64,000 nt of DNA from assembly GCF_000203815.1 (NCBI RefSeq), contig NW_004457624.1:2108001-2172000 (forward strand), written 5' to 3'. Positions 23,158-32,526 of the stretch are shown in pieces. The notes beneath the pieces were generated by a model. The model was not told where the DNA came from. It did not search any database and worked only from the letters and a program-made list of their open reading frames with translations. Each line of letters begins with the position of its first letter. Within the stretch, counting starts at the first letter, position 1. This DNA is from Cavenderia fasciculata. Taxonomy: Eukaryota; Evosea; Eumycetozoa; Acytosteliales; Cavenderiaceae. The translations under genes were made by a program, and so were the position numbers.

Positions 23158-24777
23158 ATGTTTCAAATAAAAGAGAAAGAAAAAAAAGAAAAGATACAAA
23201 GAAAGAAACTAGCACGACAAGAACGGCTACACCAAAAAAGATTACAAAGTATTCAAATACCAGTCTATGTCACACAGATCATAGTTGATCTACTCTCTGC
23301 CGACTGTGTCATCGATAATGATAACCGACAAATATTATCATTGGCAAGTGTTTGCAAGAGATGGTTCGATCGTGTAAAGTTGGCACTACAAGCAATGCCT
23401 ATCAATTCGAAACGAAGCTTTCGTATGCCAGTTTCTATTACTAGATACACATACGGTGAATTCTATGAATGTTATGACTACAATGAAATCACGCAAAAAC
23501 GAGGTGCATATGCTCTATGTCAGTTGGAGAGGCTCGATTTCAGAGCAGCGACATATGGGTCTCTTAAAAGAAAAGAAATAGAGTTGGTAGAGTCATACAC
23601 ACCAAAGTTACGAGAATTGCATATTCTGAACCTGGACAAGTACGTGGAGGAGGATGACGAAATCGCCGACAATCTAGAATTATTGTCACTGCCAATGCCA
23701 GAGTTGGATAGTCTATGCATCAAACACACCACCGATTACGACGACGTAATGTATTGTGATGGGATCCCCTACCACAATTCAACATTCCAGATGCTACAAG
23801 ACACGGACAAGAAATCACCAAAGTTGGCCAACCTCAAGATTATCGAGTTTAGATCTGCCTTTCCATCTGACGTCGATCAATGTATCAAACTATTCCAACA
23901 ATGTCAATCGATTGAATTGGTTGATATATCTGATAGTATTTCACCCCAACATGATGGTTTGGACAGTGTAGTATCTGCACTTTCAATATTGCCACGACTT
24001 ACAACATTGAAACTCAGTCGATTTGGGACATTTGCAAAGTCAATACCAAGTACAGTCACATCGATATGGATCTATAGTAAACGTTTCTATGGGGGAGGCG
24101 ATAGATGGACACCAGAGTTTAAAGAGTATGTCAAAGAGGCAAAACAACTCAAATCACTCAAGTATCTGTTCCTCGATCGAGAATGGTTAAGAGTACTTGC
24201 ACACACCAACCTCACACAGTTATACTTGGTGATACCCAAGACTGACACTATCGATGTTGGAACACCACTCGTCATGCCAACACTAGAATTTTTGGAACTA
24301 GATATGGACGACTACTTCTTTGGCATCAACAAGGACTCTAACCACATCCCCTATCTTTATGGATTTGGATTAGATCAATTGCCTTGTCTAAGAAATCTAG
24401 TTCTCATGCTAAAACAAGATAGTTGGGATTATGTAACCGATCTCATATCACATTCAAAGAGTATCAAGACAATATCAACACGTATCGTTGGCTGCACTCA
24501 AACCAAATGCAACAAACTCTTTGACACTATCCAACAGAGTCATACATTCAAAAGATTGCATATTAGAATTAACCCAAAAGATTATGAATGTGATAACCGG
24601 TTGGATCATAGTGAAATAGAAAAAAGGAGAAAACATATCACTAAATCCCTAAACAATCTTTACTCTACACTGATCAAATCATTTTATCAATATCAATTGG
24701 ATCACCCAGAATCACATTTAATAGGTCTACAACTTAAAGATAGTTTCTCAATTACCAATACAAATAATCATTATTAA
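23158..24777 (+). CDS. F-box-like protein with leucine-rich repeats
   Basis: A single exon of 539 residues. A very basic, Lys/Gln-rich start (about residues 1-32) precedes an F-box-like helix set, IPVYVTQIIVDLLSADC then ILSLASVCKRWFDRVK (about 33-80). The rest is irregular leucine-rich sequence (LCQLERLDFR, KLRELHILNLD, LPRLTTLKLSRFG, LPCLRNLVLML). F-box proteins link substrates to the SCF ubiquitin ligase through Skp1, and dictyostelids have large families like this. The substrate cannot be inferred. Met1 lies within the Lys-rich stretch, and a later start is possible. A short repeat occurs on each side of the gene. Confidence 0.72.
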   Translation: MFQIKEKEKKEKIQRKKLARQERLHQKRLQSIQIPVYVTQIIVDLLSADCVIDNDNRQILSLASVCKRWFDRVKLALQAMPINSKRSFRMPVSITRYTYGEFYECYDYNEITQKRGAYALCQLERLDFRAATYGSLKRKEIELVESYTPKLRELHILNLDKYVEEDDEIADNLELLSLPMPELDSLCIKHTTDYDDVMYCDGIPYHNSTFQMLQDTDKKSPKLANLKIIEFRSAFPSDVDQCIKLFQQCQSIELVDISDSISPQHDGLDSVVSALSILPRLTTLKLSRFGTFAKSIPSTVTSIWIYSKRFYGGGDRWTPEFKEYVKEAKQLKSLKYLFLDREWLRVLAHTNLTQLYLVIPKTDTIDVGTPLVMPTLEFLELDMDDYFFGINKDSNHIPYLYGFGLDQLPCLRNLVLMLKQDSWDYVTDLISHSKSIKTISTRIVGCTQTKCNKLFDTIQQSHTFKRLHIRINPKDYECDNRLDHSEIEKRRKHITKSLNNLYSTLIKSFYQYQLDHPESHLIGLQLKDSFSITNTNNHY

Positions 24778-24849
24778 ACACGACGACGTTTAAACAAACC
24801 TAAATAAATAAATATTAAATAAATAATGTATGTAAAGCTTGCTTGGTTT

Positions 24850-24902
24850 CGAATCTTCTTTTAACAATCAATGATGATCTATTATTGTTAAAAGAAGATT
24901 CG
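24850..24902. repeat. Perfect 19-bp inverted repeat (hairpin), 15-nt loop
   Basis: The arm 24850-24868 (cgaatcttcttttaacaat) is exactly complementary to 24884-24902, with 15 bases between. It lies 72 bases past the F-box stop codon. A perfect stem this long is very unlikely by chance in one place. It could be a small-RNA precursor, a 3'-end structure or a small MITE-like element. Confidence 0.85.
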
Positions 24903-24960
24903 TACAAAAGTGTAGTAGTAGAATTAATAGTCGAGTGATCAATCTAAGCGGCACTCGGCC

Positions 24961-24997
24961 CACTCCAACAACAGCCTTCCATAAAAGGAATAAATCC
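24961..24997 (-). repeat. Short repeat, copy B (pair flanking an F-box gene)
   Basis: The direct partner of 22897-22933, with three mismatches in 37. Minus-strand reading DLFLLWKAVVGV. Confidence 0.7.
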
Positions 24998-25400
24998 CTC
25001 CGTTCAAGAAAAATAAAAATTAAAATAATATTAATTATTTTTTGGGTAGAGCACAATGCTGCCAATTCAGCGATCAACACTAAAAACTAACTCTTCGTCT
25101 AAACCCCCCAACAACAAAAACATAGTAGTAATAATATTTGTTATCAAAAACTTATTTTATGCATCAAAACAACAGCAGTACATACACTCAAGAAGTAGCA
25201 GTAGAAGATTCTATTAATAAACAACAACAGCAACAAAAACATAAGCGCAATCACAAGCGACATCAACAACAATAATAATAATAATAATAATCAAGAAATA
25301 AAGTTAGATCTCTACTCTACTCTACTCTAATCTCTACCCTACCCTCTCATCTCATTATTATATATCCTAGTATTTTTTTAAGAAGAAGAAAATAATTATA

Positions 25401-26294
25401 ATGTTTGAATTAGAAGATGTTGGTAAGTATTTTTAAAAAGAGTTTACAAAAAGTAATATTAATATTAATTGTTCTGTCTGATTCTGTGTAGTAACAAAAA
25501 ATAATTTATATAAATATACATTTACAATTCCTTCAAAGAATCAAATAGAGGCATTGCAACCTGGCGACCTTGTAAAATTGATTTTTAAACAACAGGATCC
25601 AGGATCTGGCGGCAACAGAACACCAGTCGAAACATTTGCTGGCAATGTTCCATTATCATCACCCTATTTAAACAGTTTGCGTAGTAGCTTTAATGGAGTG
25701 GTTGGATCACCTCAGTCATGTTCTCCACAACAGATTCCAGGTGTAAATGGAGCTACACCTAGTGGAAATGGTACTACTACTACTTCAGCTGCAGCAGCTC
25801 CTGCAGTCGAAAGAATGTGGGTTATCATCCAATCGATCAATCCAGACCGCACCGAATTTATTGGTGCACTTGATAATAGTCCAGTGGCTATTGGTATTGC
25901 CAAAGGTGATGCTGTGTGTTTTACAGATCGACACATATTGAATATATTCAATCAGAGTAATGACACATCCTCTTATATGACCGAAGAGACTAAAAACTAC
26001 ATCTCTCAGTCGTGTCTAGTCTCCAACAAAATCATTCACTATCAATGCAGTGCAGGATACATCTTTCGCGAGGAACCAAATCATGCATCGATCATTCCCA
26101 ACGATAGTGGATGGCGTATATTCCAAGGTGAAGAGTCTACAGACTATATATCCAACAAACAAAATGTAACCATTGTACAATTGGCATCGGTACTCAATGT
26201 CGATGATTCCTTTATCGACTTTTTAGAACATTCTCCAAATGATTCATTCTATGAAAGAAAAGATCCATTTAAACCTTGGACAAGAATTAAATAA
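25401..26294 (+). CDS. DUF2314 + DUF2185 (Imm33-like) domain protein
   Basis: Exons 25401-25422 (only 22 nt) and 25492-26294 give 274 residues. The N-terminal half has QPGDLVKLIF, a low-complexity insert, then ERMWVIIQSINPDRTEFIGALDNSP and GDAVCFTDRHILNIF, the DUF2314 pattern. The C-terminal half reads CLVSNKIIHYQCSAGYIFRE, NDSGWRIFQGEESTDYI and DDSFIDFLEHSPNDSFYERKDPF, which fits DUF2185 (Pfam immunity protein Imm33). In bacteria this domain is found beside polymorphic toxins and in DUF2314 fusions; its biochemical activity is not established as far as I know. Introns and low-complexity inserts show it is a settled amoeba gene. Its role in the amoeba is unknown. Confidence 0.82.
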
Positions 26295-26745
26295 ATAAAT
26301 TAATTAAATCTATCTATACTTTTAATATTTTATATTTGCTTGGTAATTGTTTTAAAAATGGAAATATATATTCCAAAAATAAATAAACTGGAGGATTTAT
26401 AAAATTTATTAGAATCTTGTTGGAAGTTGAATTCCTCTCCCTACTCTTTTCTTATTTCTTTTTGGAATAAATATTATTGTTGTTGTTTTGCGGAAAATAT
26501 GATTGTATTAAAAAGGGTTGGATTGAAGGAGTGGTATAGTTACTTGATTAAATATATTTATCTAATGTACTTTAATCGTGTAATTTTAAAATTTGTTGTT
26601 GTTGTTATTTCTTTCTTCTTGAATGTTCAATCGAATAGATTTTGTTTTGATTTTGATTTTGTTTTGCTTTGTTTTCATTAGTTTTGTTTTCTTTCTATCT
26701 ATTTATCTTCTATTTATCTTCTATGTAATTATTAAAATATTATTA
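26295..26745. other. Convergent intergenic region
   Basis: About 450 bases, very AT-rich, between the 3' ends of the Imm33-like and Rab7-like genes. It contains TTG and TTTTGA runs and polyadenylation-like AATAAA motifs near 26290 and 26380. The open frame at 26427-26681 has no coding character. Confidence 0.5.
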
Positions 26746-27617
26746 TTATGTTGAACAACAGGGTGAATCTTTTTTTGGAGTTTCCAAACTTAATTTCTCA
26801 CTATAATTTAAAGAATATTAGTAACAATCAAATAAACAAACAAACAAATAAATATATATATATTTTTTGTCCACCATACGGTTTACGAGTTGCTTCATCA
26901 AAAGCATCTGGTTCCAAACTTTGTAAAGATATTCTTGAAACGGTACTAAAAGCTTCTTCGACATTAATATTGCTCTTGGCACTAGTGTCAAAATAAAATA
27001 TGTTTCCTCCCAATTGTTTGACAAAGTTTAAAGCTTGTTTCTCTGATACCACTCTTGATTCTTCGTCGACCTTGTTACCCAACACCACAAAAGGGAATGT
27101 ATCTTGATTCTGTACACCAATCTTTTCGATAAAATCATTTCTCCAAATAATCAAATCTTGCAATGACTTTTCATTGGTAACATCAAACACTAGTACACAA
27201 CAATCTGCTCCTCTCTTTAAATATAAACATGAAAGTGGGAATGAGTCAGAGAACTAGTTTCTAAATCGTATTTACTCGTCTGTCAACCTACATAATAACT
27301 AATATCTAAACTACGGAAACGTTCTTGACCAGAGGTATCCCAAAGTTGAAGTGTAACGAGTCTATCATGAACCATCACGTCCTTGTTTACAAAATCAATT
27401 CCTATAGTTGGTTTCATAGGGACGAATCGTTGGTCTACATATCTTTTAAGAATACTTGTTTTACCAACACTAAAATATGGAAAGACGAGAGAAAATAAGT
27501 AAACAAACACAGTTACAATCTAGATTGGTTGATTCCCTCTTCTGTTTATGTAACAACTATATACCTCTTTTCACCAATGATAACAATCTTTAACACCTTT
27601 CTTCTTTGACCAGCCAT
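26746..27617 (-). CDS. Rab7-like small GTPase
   Basis: Four exons, 27617-27565, 27469-27288, 27210-26880 and 26800-26746, give 206 residues. All nucleotide-binding motifs are present: GEKSVGKTS (P-loop, split by intron 1), T in KPTIGIDF, WDTSGQERF, NKVD and TSAKS. KDVMVHDRLVTLQLWD and YYVGADCCVLVFDV are Rab7-like. The last exon of 55 nt adds a tail ending SPCCST, a CCxx-type geranylgeranylation motif. Without this splice the frame would run into an AT repeat and lose the motif. Rab7 controls late endosome and phagosome maturation. Switch II has Ser instead of the usual Ala in WDTAGQE. It may be the dictyostelid Rab7B type, which I cannot prove. Confidence 0.88.
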
Positions 27618-27900
27618 AACTGCTTTCTCTTTCTTGTCTCTCTACTTGGAGGTAGTAGGTAAAGTTACTTTGAATGTCTTAATCTAACCCCTCTATTCTC
27701 TCTCTCTCTATCTCTATCTTGGTCTTGTTTATAAATGTGAAATGAGAATATAGTTTATATTTTAATAATAATAATAGAATGAATTGAAGGGAGAAGAGTT
27801 CTGTTCTGCAAAGTCAGGGCTGATTCTCTTGGGAAAAAAAGAAATCAAACAAAAAATAATTTTTATTCCACCCCTTTGGGGTAATAGGGGGTGTGAGGTT

Positions 27901-28380
27901 TCATGATGATAACAAATCGATGGAATGTTCAAATGCTCCTATCTTCCAACATATCCTATCGATCTGGATGACATTTGATTTATTCTTTAATGGTTGCTTA
28001 TTTAATACTTTTGGACTACCACTGGATTTATTATTATTATCACTACTGGTGTCATCAGATGGGAAACCCCCACAAATAGATAAATGTGGTAATGGAATCT
28101 TTTAAAATTTAAAAAATAAATATTTTTATTAATCAAAATTGATGATAGACATGACATGGAATATTAATATGAATTATAACATACCTCATGGAATAAAGGG
28201 AATTTAAATTGATCAAGACATTTGTCAACCATTGCAATGATACGATTAACAGATTTGATTCCAGTCGTCACATTAGATGATAAAAATATTCTTGATTTAT
28301 CATCATTGAAAAAGGTTGATATTGATTCAAATTGAATTGAAAATCTATAAATAAATAGATAAATATAGTTTAACTGTTAA

Positions 28381-28438
<58 letters not shown>

Positions 28439-29023
28439 GATGCATACTTTTGAATATTTTTTAATTCCAATTTTAATTGATTACAAAACAAGTCAATGTG
28501 ATGTTCTCTCATTGGAAATACTCTTGATAGTGATACATGATAATGATCTACTTGATGACCAATACCCATTTCATTTCCAATATCTCGGACTTCATCTATC
28601 ATTGATTCCATATCTTTTCTATCAATTGGAACTATATAAGGTATATTAATTAATATTTTCCCAACTGTTAAGTACCAACCATCCATCTGAAGAAAACATA
28701 CCATCAAAATATACAAAGGTTGGGTAATTTCCTTCAACATGTTCAAATTGTCTTTTCTTTCCTTTATGTTTATCAATCTTGTTGTCATCTTGTTTAGTTC
28801 CATTGGTACCAATATCTTCATCTTGACTATTATTGACATTTGATAATCTATCTATTATTTCTAAAGGTAGATCAGGTATATCTCCATCTCTACCAACAAA
28901 CGTCGATGATGTATCTATTGTGCTCTTTTGTTTCTTTTTAGGTTGTTGTTTCTGTTGCTTTACATCTTCTTGTTCACTATCACTATCATCATCATCATCT
29001 TTATATGATAGTAATAAATCCAT
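27901..29023 (-). CDS. usb1: U6 snRNA phosphodiesterase USB1 (Mpn1)
   Basis: Four exons, 29023-28702, 28631-28448, 28344-28185 and 28098-27901, give 287 residues. The N-terminal 100 residues are acidic and Lys/Gln-rich (LLLSYKDDDDDSDSEQED, as in human USB1, which starts with a similar acidic stretch). The 2H phosphoesterase core has both catalytic HxS motifs: DHYHVSLSR and PLPHLSICG, about 100 residues apart. NYPTFVYFD before exon 2 matches the start of the fold. USB1 trims the oligo-U tail of U6 snRNA, leaving an end that affects LSm2-8 binding. Intron 2 contains a long ATT microsatellite. LSm8, its downstream partner, is also in this window. Confidence 0.9.
28381..28438. repeat. (ATT)n microsatellite in usb1 intron 2
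   Basis: About 19 perfect ATT units on the + strand (AAT on the coding strand), lying wholly within the second intron of usb1. Confidence 0.95.
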
Positions 29024-29232
29024 TAATAGGATAGATGTTATCTAGTTGACTGCGATATGATATCAGATCATTGATTGGTGAATAGGAATAAGAATGAAGA
29101 GACTCCCGAAATTGAATGAACAAACTTTTTTTTCTTTTTCGAATTCATGATCATCAAACATGAGCTCATCACTACTTTCTAGTTTAATCTAAGATATCTT
29201 TTTGTAATAGAGATAGAAAAGTGAGAGAAGAC

Positions 29233-31095
29233 ATGTTGTCATTATCAAAGTTTAGATCAGTTGTTACAAAGTCGTCTGCATTGATCAATGCTGCTCGTAG
29301 CACCTCTGCTACCTCTACTACTGGTGTAGCCACTAGATCATACTATACCGACAAGACTGTTCACGTGTTGGATGGTACTGTCGACAAGAACACACCAGAG
29401 TTTAAAGAAAACGTTACAAGAATGGCAGAGAGTGTACAACAACTAAAGAGCACCATCGACAAGATCAAATTAGGTGGTGGCCCAAAGTTGAATGAAAGAC
29501 ATCTCTCTAGAGGAAAGATGCTCCCACGTCAACGTATCGATGCTTTAATTGATCCTGGGTAAATATATTTAAACAACAACAACAACAAGAAGATGAAGAA
29601 TATAAAGAAGAAAGAGAAGGAGGATGTGTATTTATATGTATATGTCTTACTTACTTTTACTTATCTATCAATTCATTTTAGATCTCCATTTTTAGAGTTT
29701 TCACAATTAGCAGGATTTAATATGTATGGTGAAGATGTACCAGCTGGAGGTATCATTACAGGTATTGGAGTGATTCAAGGACAAGAATGTATTATTGTAG
29801 CCAACGACTCGACTGTCAAGGGTGGTACTTATTTCCCAATCACCGTCAAGAAGCATTTGCGTGCTCAAGAGATTGCACAAGAGAACAATCTCCCATGTAT
29901 ATACTTGGTCGACAGTGGAGGTGCCAATTTGCCACGTCAGGCCGACGTATTCCCCGATCGTGAGCACTTTGGTCGTATCTTTTTCAACCAAGCCAATATG
30001 TCGGCCAAGCGTATCCCCCAGATCGCCGTCGTCATGGGCAGCTGCACAGCCGGTGGAGCCTACGTGCCTGCCATGTCTGACGAGAGTGTGATTGTTAAAT
30101 CGACTGGTACCATCTTCCTCGGTGGTCCACCATTGGTCAAGGCCGCTACCGGCGAGGTTGTCACTGCTGAAGAGCTCGGTGGTGCCGACCTCCATTGTCG
30201 TACCAGTGGTGTCACCGACCACTATGCACGTAACGACGCCGAAGCACTCGCCATCACCCGTCGTATCGTTGCCAACTTCAACCGTCAAAAGAACCCATCG
30301 GTCGTACTCTCCACGCCCGAAGAACCACTCTTCCCAGCATCCGAGCTCTCTGGTATCGTGCCAAGCGACCTCCGTAAGACATTCGATGTCCGTAAAGTCA
30401 TCTCGCGTATCGTCGATGGCAGTCGTTTTGATGAATTCAAAGAGTTGTACGGCACCACCCTCGTCACTGGTTTTGCCCGTATCCAAGGCATGCCAGTAGG
30501 TATCGTCGCCAACAACGGTATTCTCTTCTCAGAGTCGGCCGTCAAAGGTGCCCATTTCATCGAACTTTGCAACCAACGTGGAATCCCCTTACTCTTCCTC
30601 CAAAACATCACTGGTTTCATGGTAGGCAAGTCATACGAGTCGCGTGGTATCGCCAAGGACGGCGCCAAGATGGTCATGGCCGTCGCTACCGCCCGTGTGC
30701 CAAAGATCACCGTCGTCATTGGTGGCAGTTTTGGTGCTGGTAACTATGGTATGTGTGGTCGTGCCTACAGCCCACGTTTCATGTACATGTGGCCAAACGC
30801 CCGTATCTCTGTCATGGGTGGAGAGCAAGCCGCCAGTGTATTGGCTCAAATCCAAAAAGACAATATGGCCAAGGATGGCAAGCAATGGGCTCCAGAAGAA
30901 GAAGCTGCCTTCAAAAAGCCAATCTCTGATATGTACGAAACTGAAGGTTCCCCATACTTCTCATCTGCCCGTTGTTGGGATGATGGTGTCATCGATCCAG
31001 TCGATACCCGTAATGTCATTGCTCTCTCACTCTCTGCCTGTTTGAATCAACCAATTAATCCACCATCTGATGGTTTTGGTATTTTTAGAATGTAA
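29233..31095 (+). CDS. mccb: Methylcrotonoyl-CoA carboxylase beta chain, mitochondrial
   Basis: Exons 29233-29558 and 29682-31095 give 579 residues, close to human MCCC2 (563). The start ATG at 29233 opens a Ser/Arg/Ala-rich presequence ([17 protein letters not shown]) typical of mitochondrial import. The carboxyltransferase fold follows: [32 protein letters not shown] (split by the intron), [69 protein letters not shown] and [13 protein letters not shown]. With the biotinylated alpha chain it carboxylates 3-methylcrotonyl-CoA in leucine breakdown. The alpha chain gene is not in the window. The coding sequence is notably GC- and codon-optimised (C-ending codons), suggesting high expression. 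Confidence 0.96.
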
Positions 31096-31237
31096 AAAAA
31101 AAAAAACAAACAACAAAACAACAAAGAAACAAACTACACAACATACAAGTTCTACAATCAGTATTTCAAACAACAACAACAACTACAAATAAATCTTTAA
31201 ATTTTGAGAAAACAAACTAGGTAGGGCCACACTGCAG

Positions 31238-31432
31238 TCAATGTTTCTTCATCTTCATGGACAAGTCGGTGTAATCTAAAAAAGTGAAAAGGGGCAAGAA
31301 AGAGAGATAGATCATTGTATCTTTGAGAATATCAAAATTGTCGGGATGATGATACAATCGCAAACTCAAAGTCAATCCACAAAACAGCGGGATGGATAGG
31401 CTCGAGGCCAAAACCACAATTTTCAACGCCAA
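31238..31432 (-). CDS. Possible small two-segment membrane protein
   Basis: A 64-codon frame from ATG to TGA, sitting in otherwise AT-rich noncoding DNA. Its base composition and codon use look like coding sequence, unlike its surroundings. It has two hydrophobic stretches, IVVLASSLSIPLFCGLTLSL and MIYLSFLPLFTFL, joined by a polar linker (RLYHHPDNFDILKD) and followed by a basic tail. I do not recognise a family. It may also be the last exon of a larger minus-strand gene, because a possible acceptor (ttttttcaag) lies just upstream. Called with low confidence. Confidence 0.4.
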   Translation of the reverse strand: MALKIVVLASSLSIPLFCGLTLSLRLYHHPDNFDILKDTMIYLSFLPLFTFLDYTDLSMKMKKH

Positions 31433-32526
31433 AATTACTTGAAAAAAAAATCCTTTGTTTCAAACAAAATAGAGACGTTGTGGATATCTATCATCTCCTC
31501 ACTCTTGTTGTAGTATTACTTTTTTACTGTTAGATTATTATTATTATCATTTTTGTACAAATAGAGAAAGAGAGAGAGACGAAATTAAATTAGATTAGTA
31601 TTTATTTATATATTTATATTGAAAGAGGATATCTATTATCCGTCACAGTCTCTGTTGTAGCAAAGATAGATAGAGTCAGTTGATCTTTCAATAATGTAAG
31701 TAAAAATATCTTATTGTTGTTTTTTTTTTACTACTATTATTATCCTCTCCACATAACCAAACAACGACGACAATTATCAAATCTCTCTGTTAGATTTGAA
31801 TATTCCTTAAAATTGTTGTATTTTACAGATAAGGTGGGGGTGATAGAAGAGAATAAAGAAGAAGAAGTAACTACTACTATCATCATAATCATATCATATC
31901 ATTGCAATAATACATTTATAAAATAGAATAGAAACAGTTTCTATTCATTCAGTTGCAGTTATTTAGTTGTATTTGTAAATAGATGAACTGTTAGATTGAA
32001 GCTGAAGAATATTATCAATCATCATCATCATTGTCTTCACCTCCTAACACTCATTTCAGAGTGTTGATTATTCTTAATCTACCTCTCACTACCACCATCC
32101 TTTTTAAAATCAACAGCTACTATCATATATTTAAAATATCTGCTCACCAATAGTGGTAATAATCAATTTTGTTCATTATTTATCCTAAATAACATTAACC
32201 CTAACCCACACACATAACCAACACCACCACCACCACTATTATCATCATCGTCATCATCATCATCACCAATAATTCATTGGAAATTATTATTATTTTATTA
32301 TTAAAAAAGTATATATTTATTTATTAACGTAATAAAACTATTTTTATTATTATTATTATTATATTAGTTTTTTTTTTTTTTCAAAAACAAACAAGTTAGA
32401 GATAAAGTAAATCGAGTCGTATCAAGTAATCAACAAACAACAACAAACAATAACTTTATTTATTTGTACAAAATAACACACATTAAATATAACACCTGTA
32501 ATAATATAATAATAATATTTTAAAAG
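31433..32526. other. Long upstream region of the GxcDD-type gene
   Basis: About 1.1 kb rich in A/T runs, CAC/CAT microsatellites (32215-32270) and poly-T tracts (32365-32385). A GTAAGT-like donor follows an ATG at 31694, so a 5' UTR intron of the next gene is possible. No coding frame or RNA gene is convincing. Confidence 0.4.

Larger units (their letters stand above)
24778..25400. other. Intergenic region with perfect hairpin and repeat copy B
   Basis: About 620 bases. It includes the 19-bp inverted repeat at 24850-24902, repeat copy B at 24961-24997 and AAC/AAT microsatellites near 25220-25290. TATATAT sequence at 25360 precedes the next gene. No protein or RNA gene is assigned. Confidence 0.5.

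Noticed and set aside
22885-23199. A 104-codon minus-strand frame upstream of the F-box gene
   Set aside because: It is Lys/Phe-rich, overlaps the F-box start and has no family match. Only the short shared repeat segment within it is notable.
26427-26681. An 84-codon frame in the convergent spacer
   Set aside because: Phe/Val-rich translation of TTG and TTT runs between two 3' ends; no coding signal.
29707-30486. A 259-codon open frame antisense to mccb
   Set aside because: It lies wholly opposite the conserved carboxyltransferase exon and arises from that gene's GC-rich third codon positions. Its translation has no recognisable domain.
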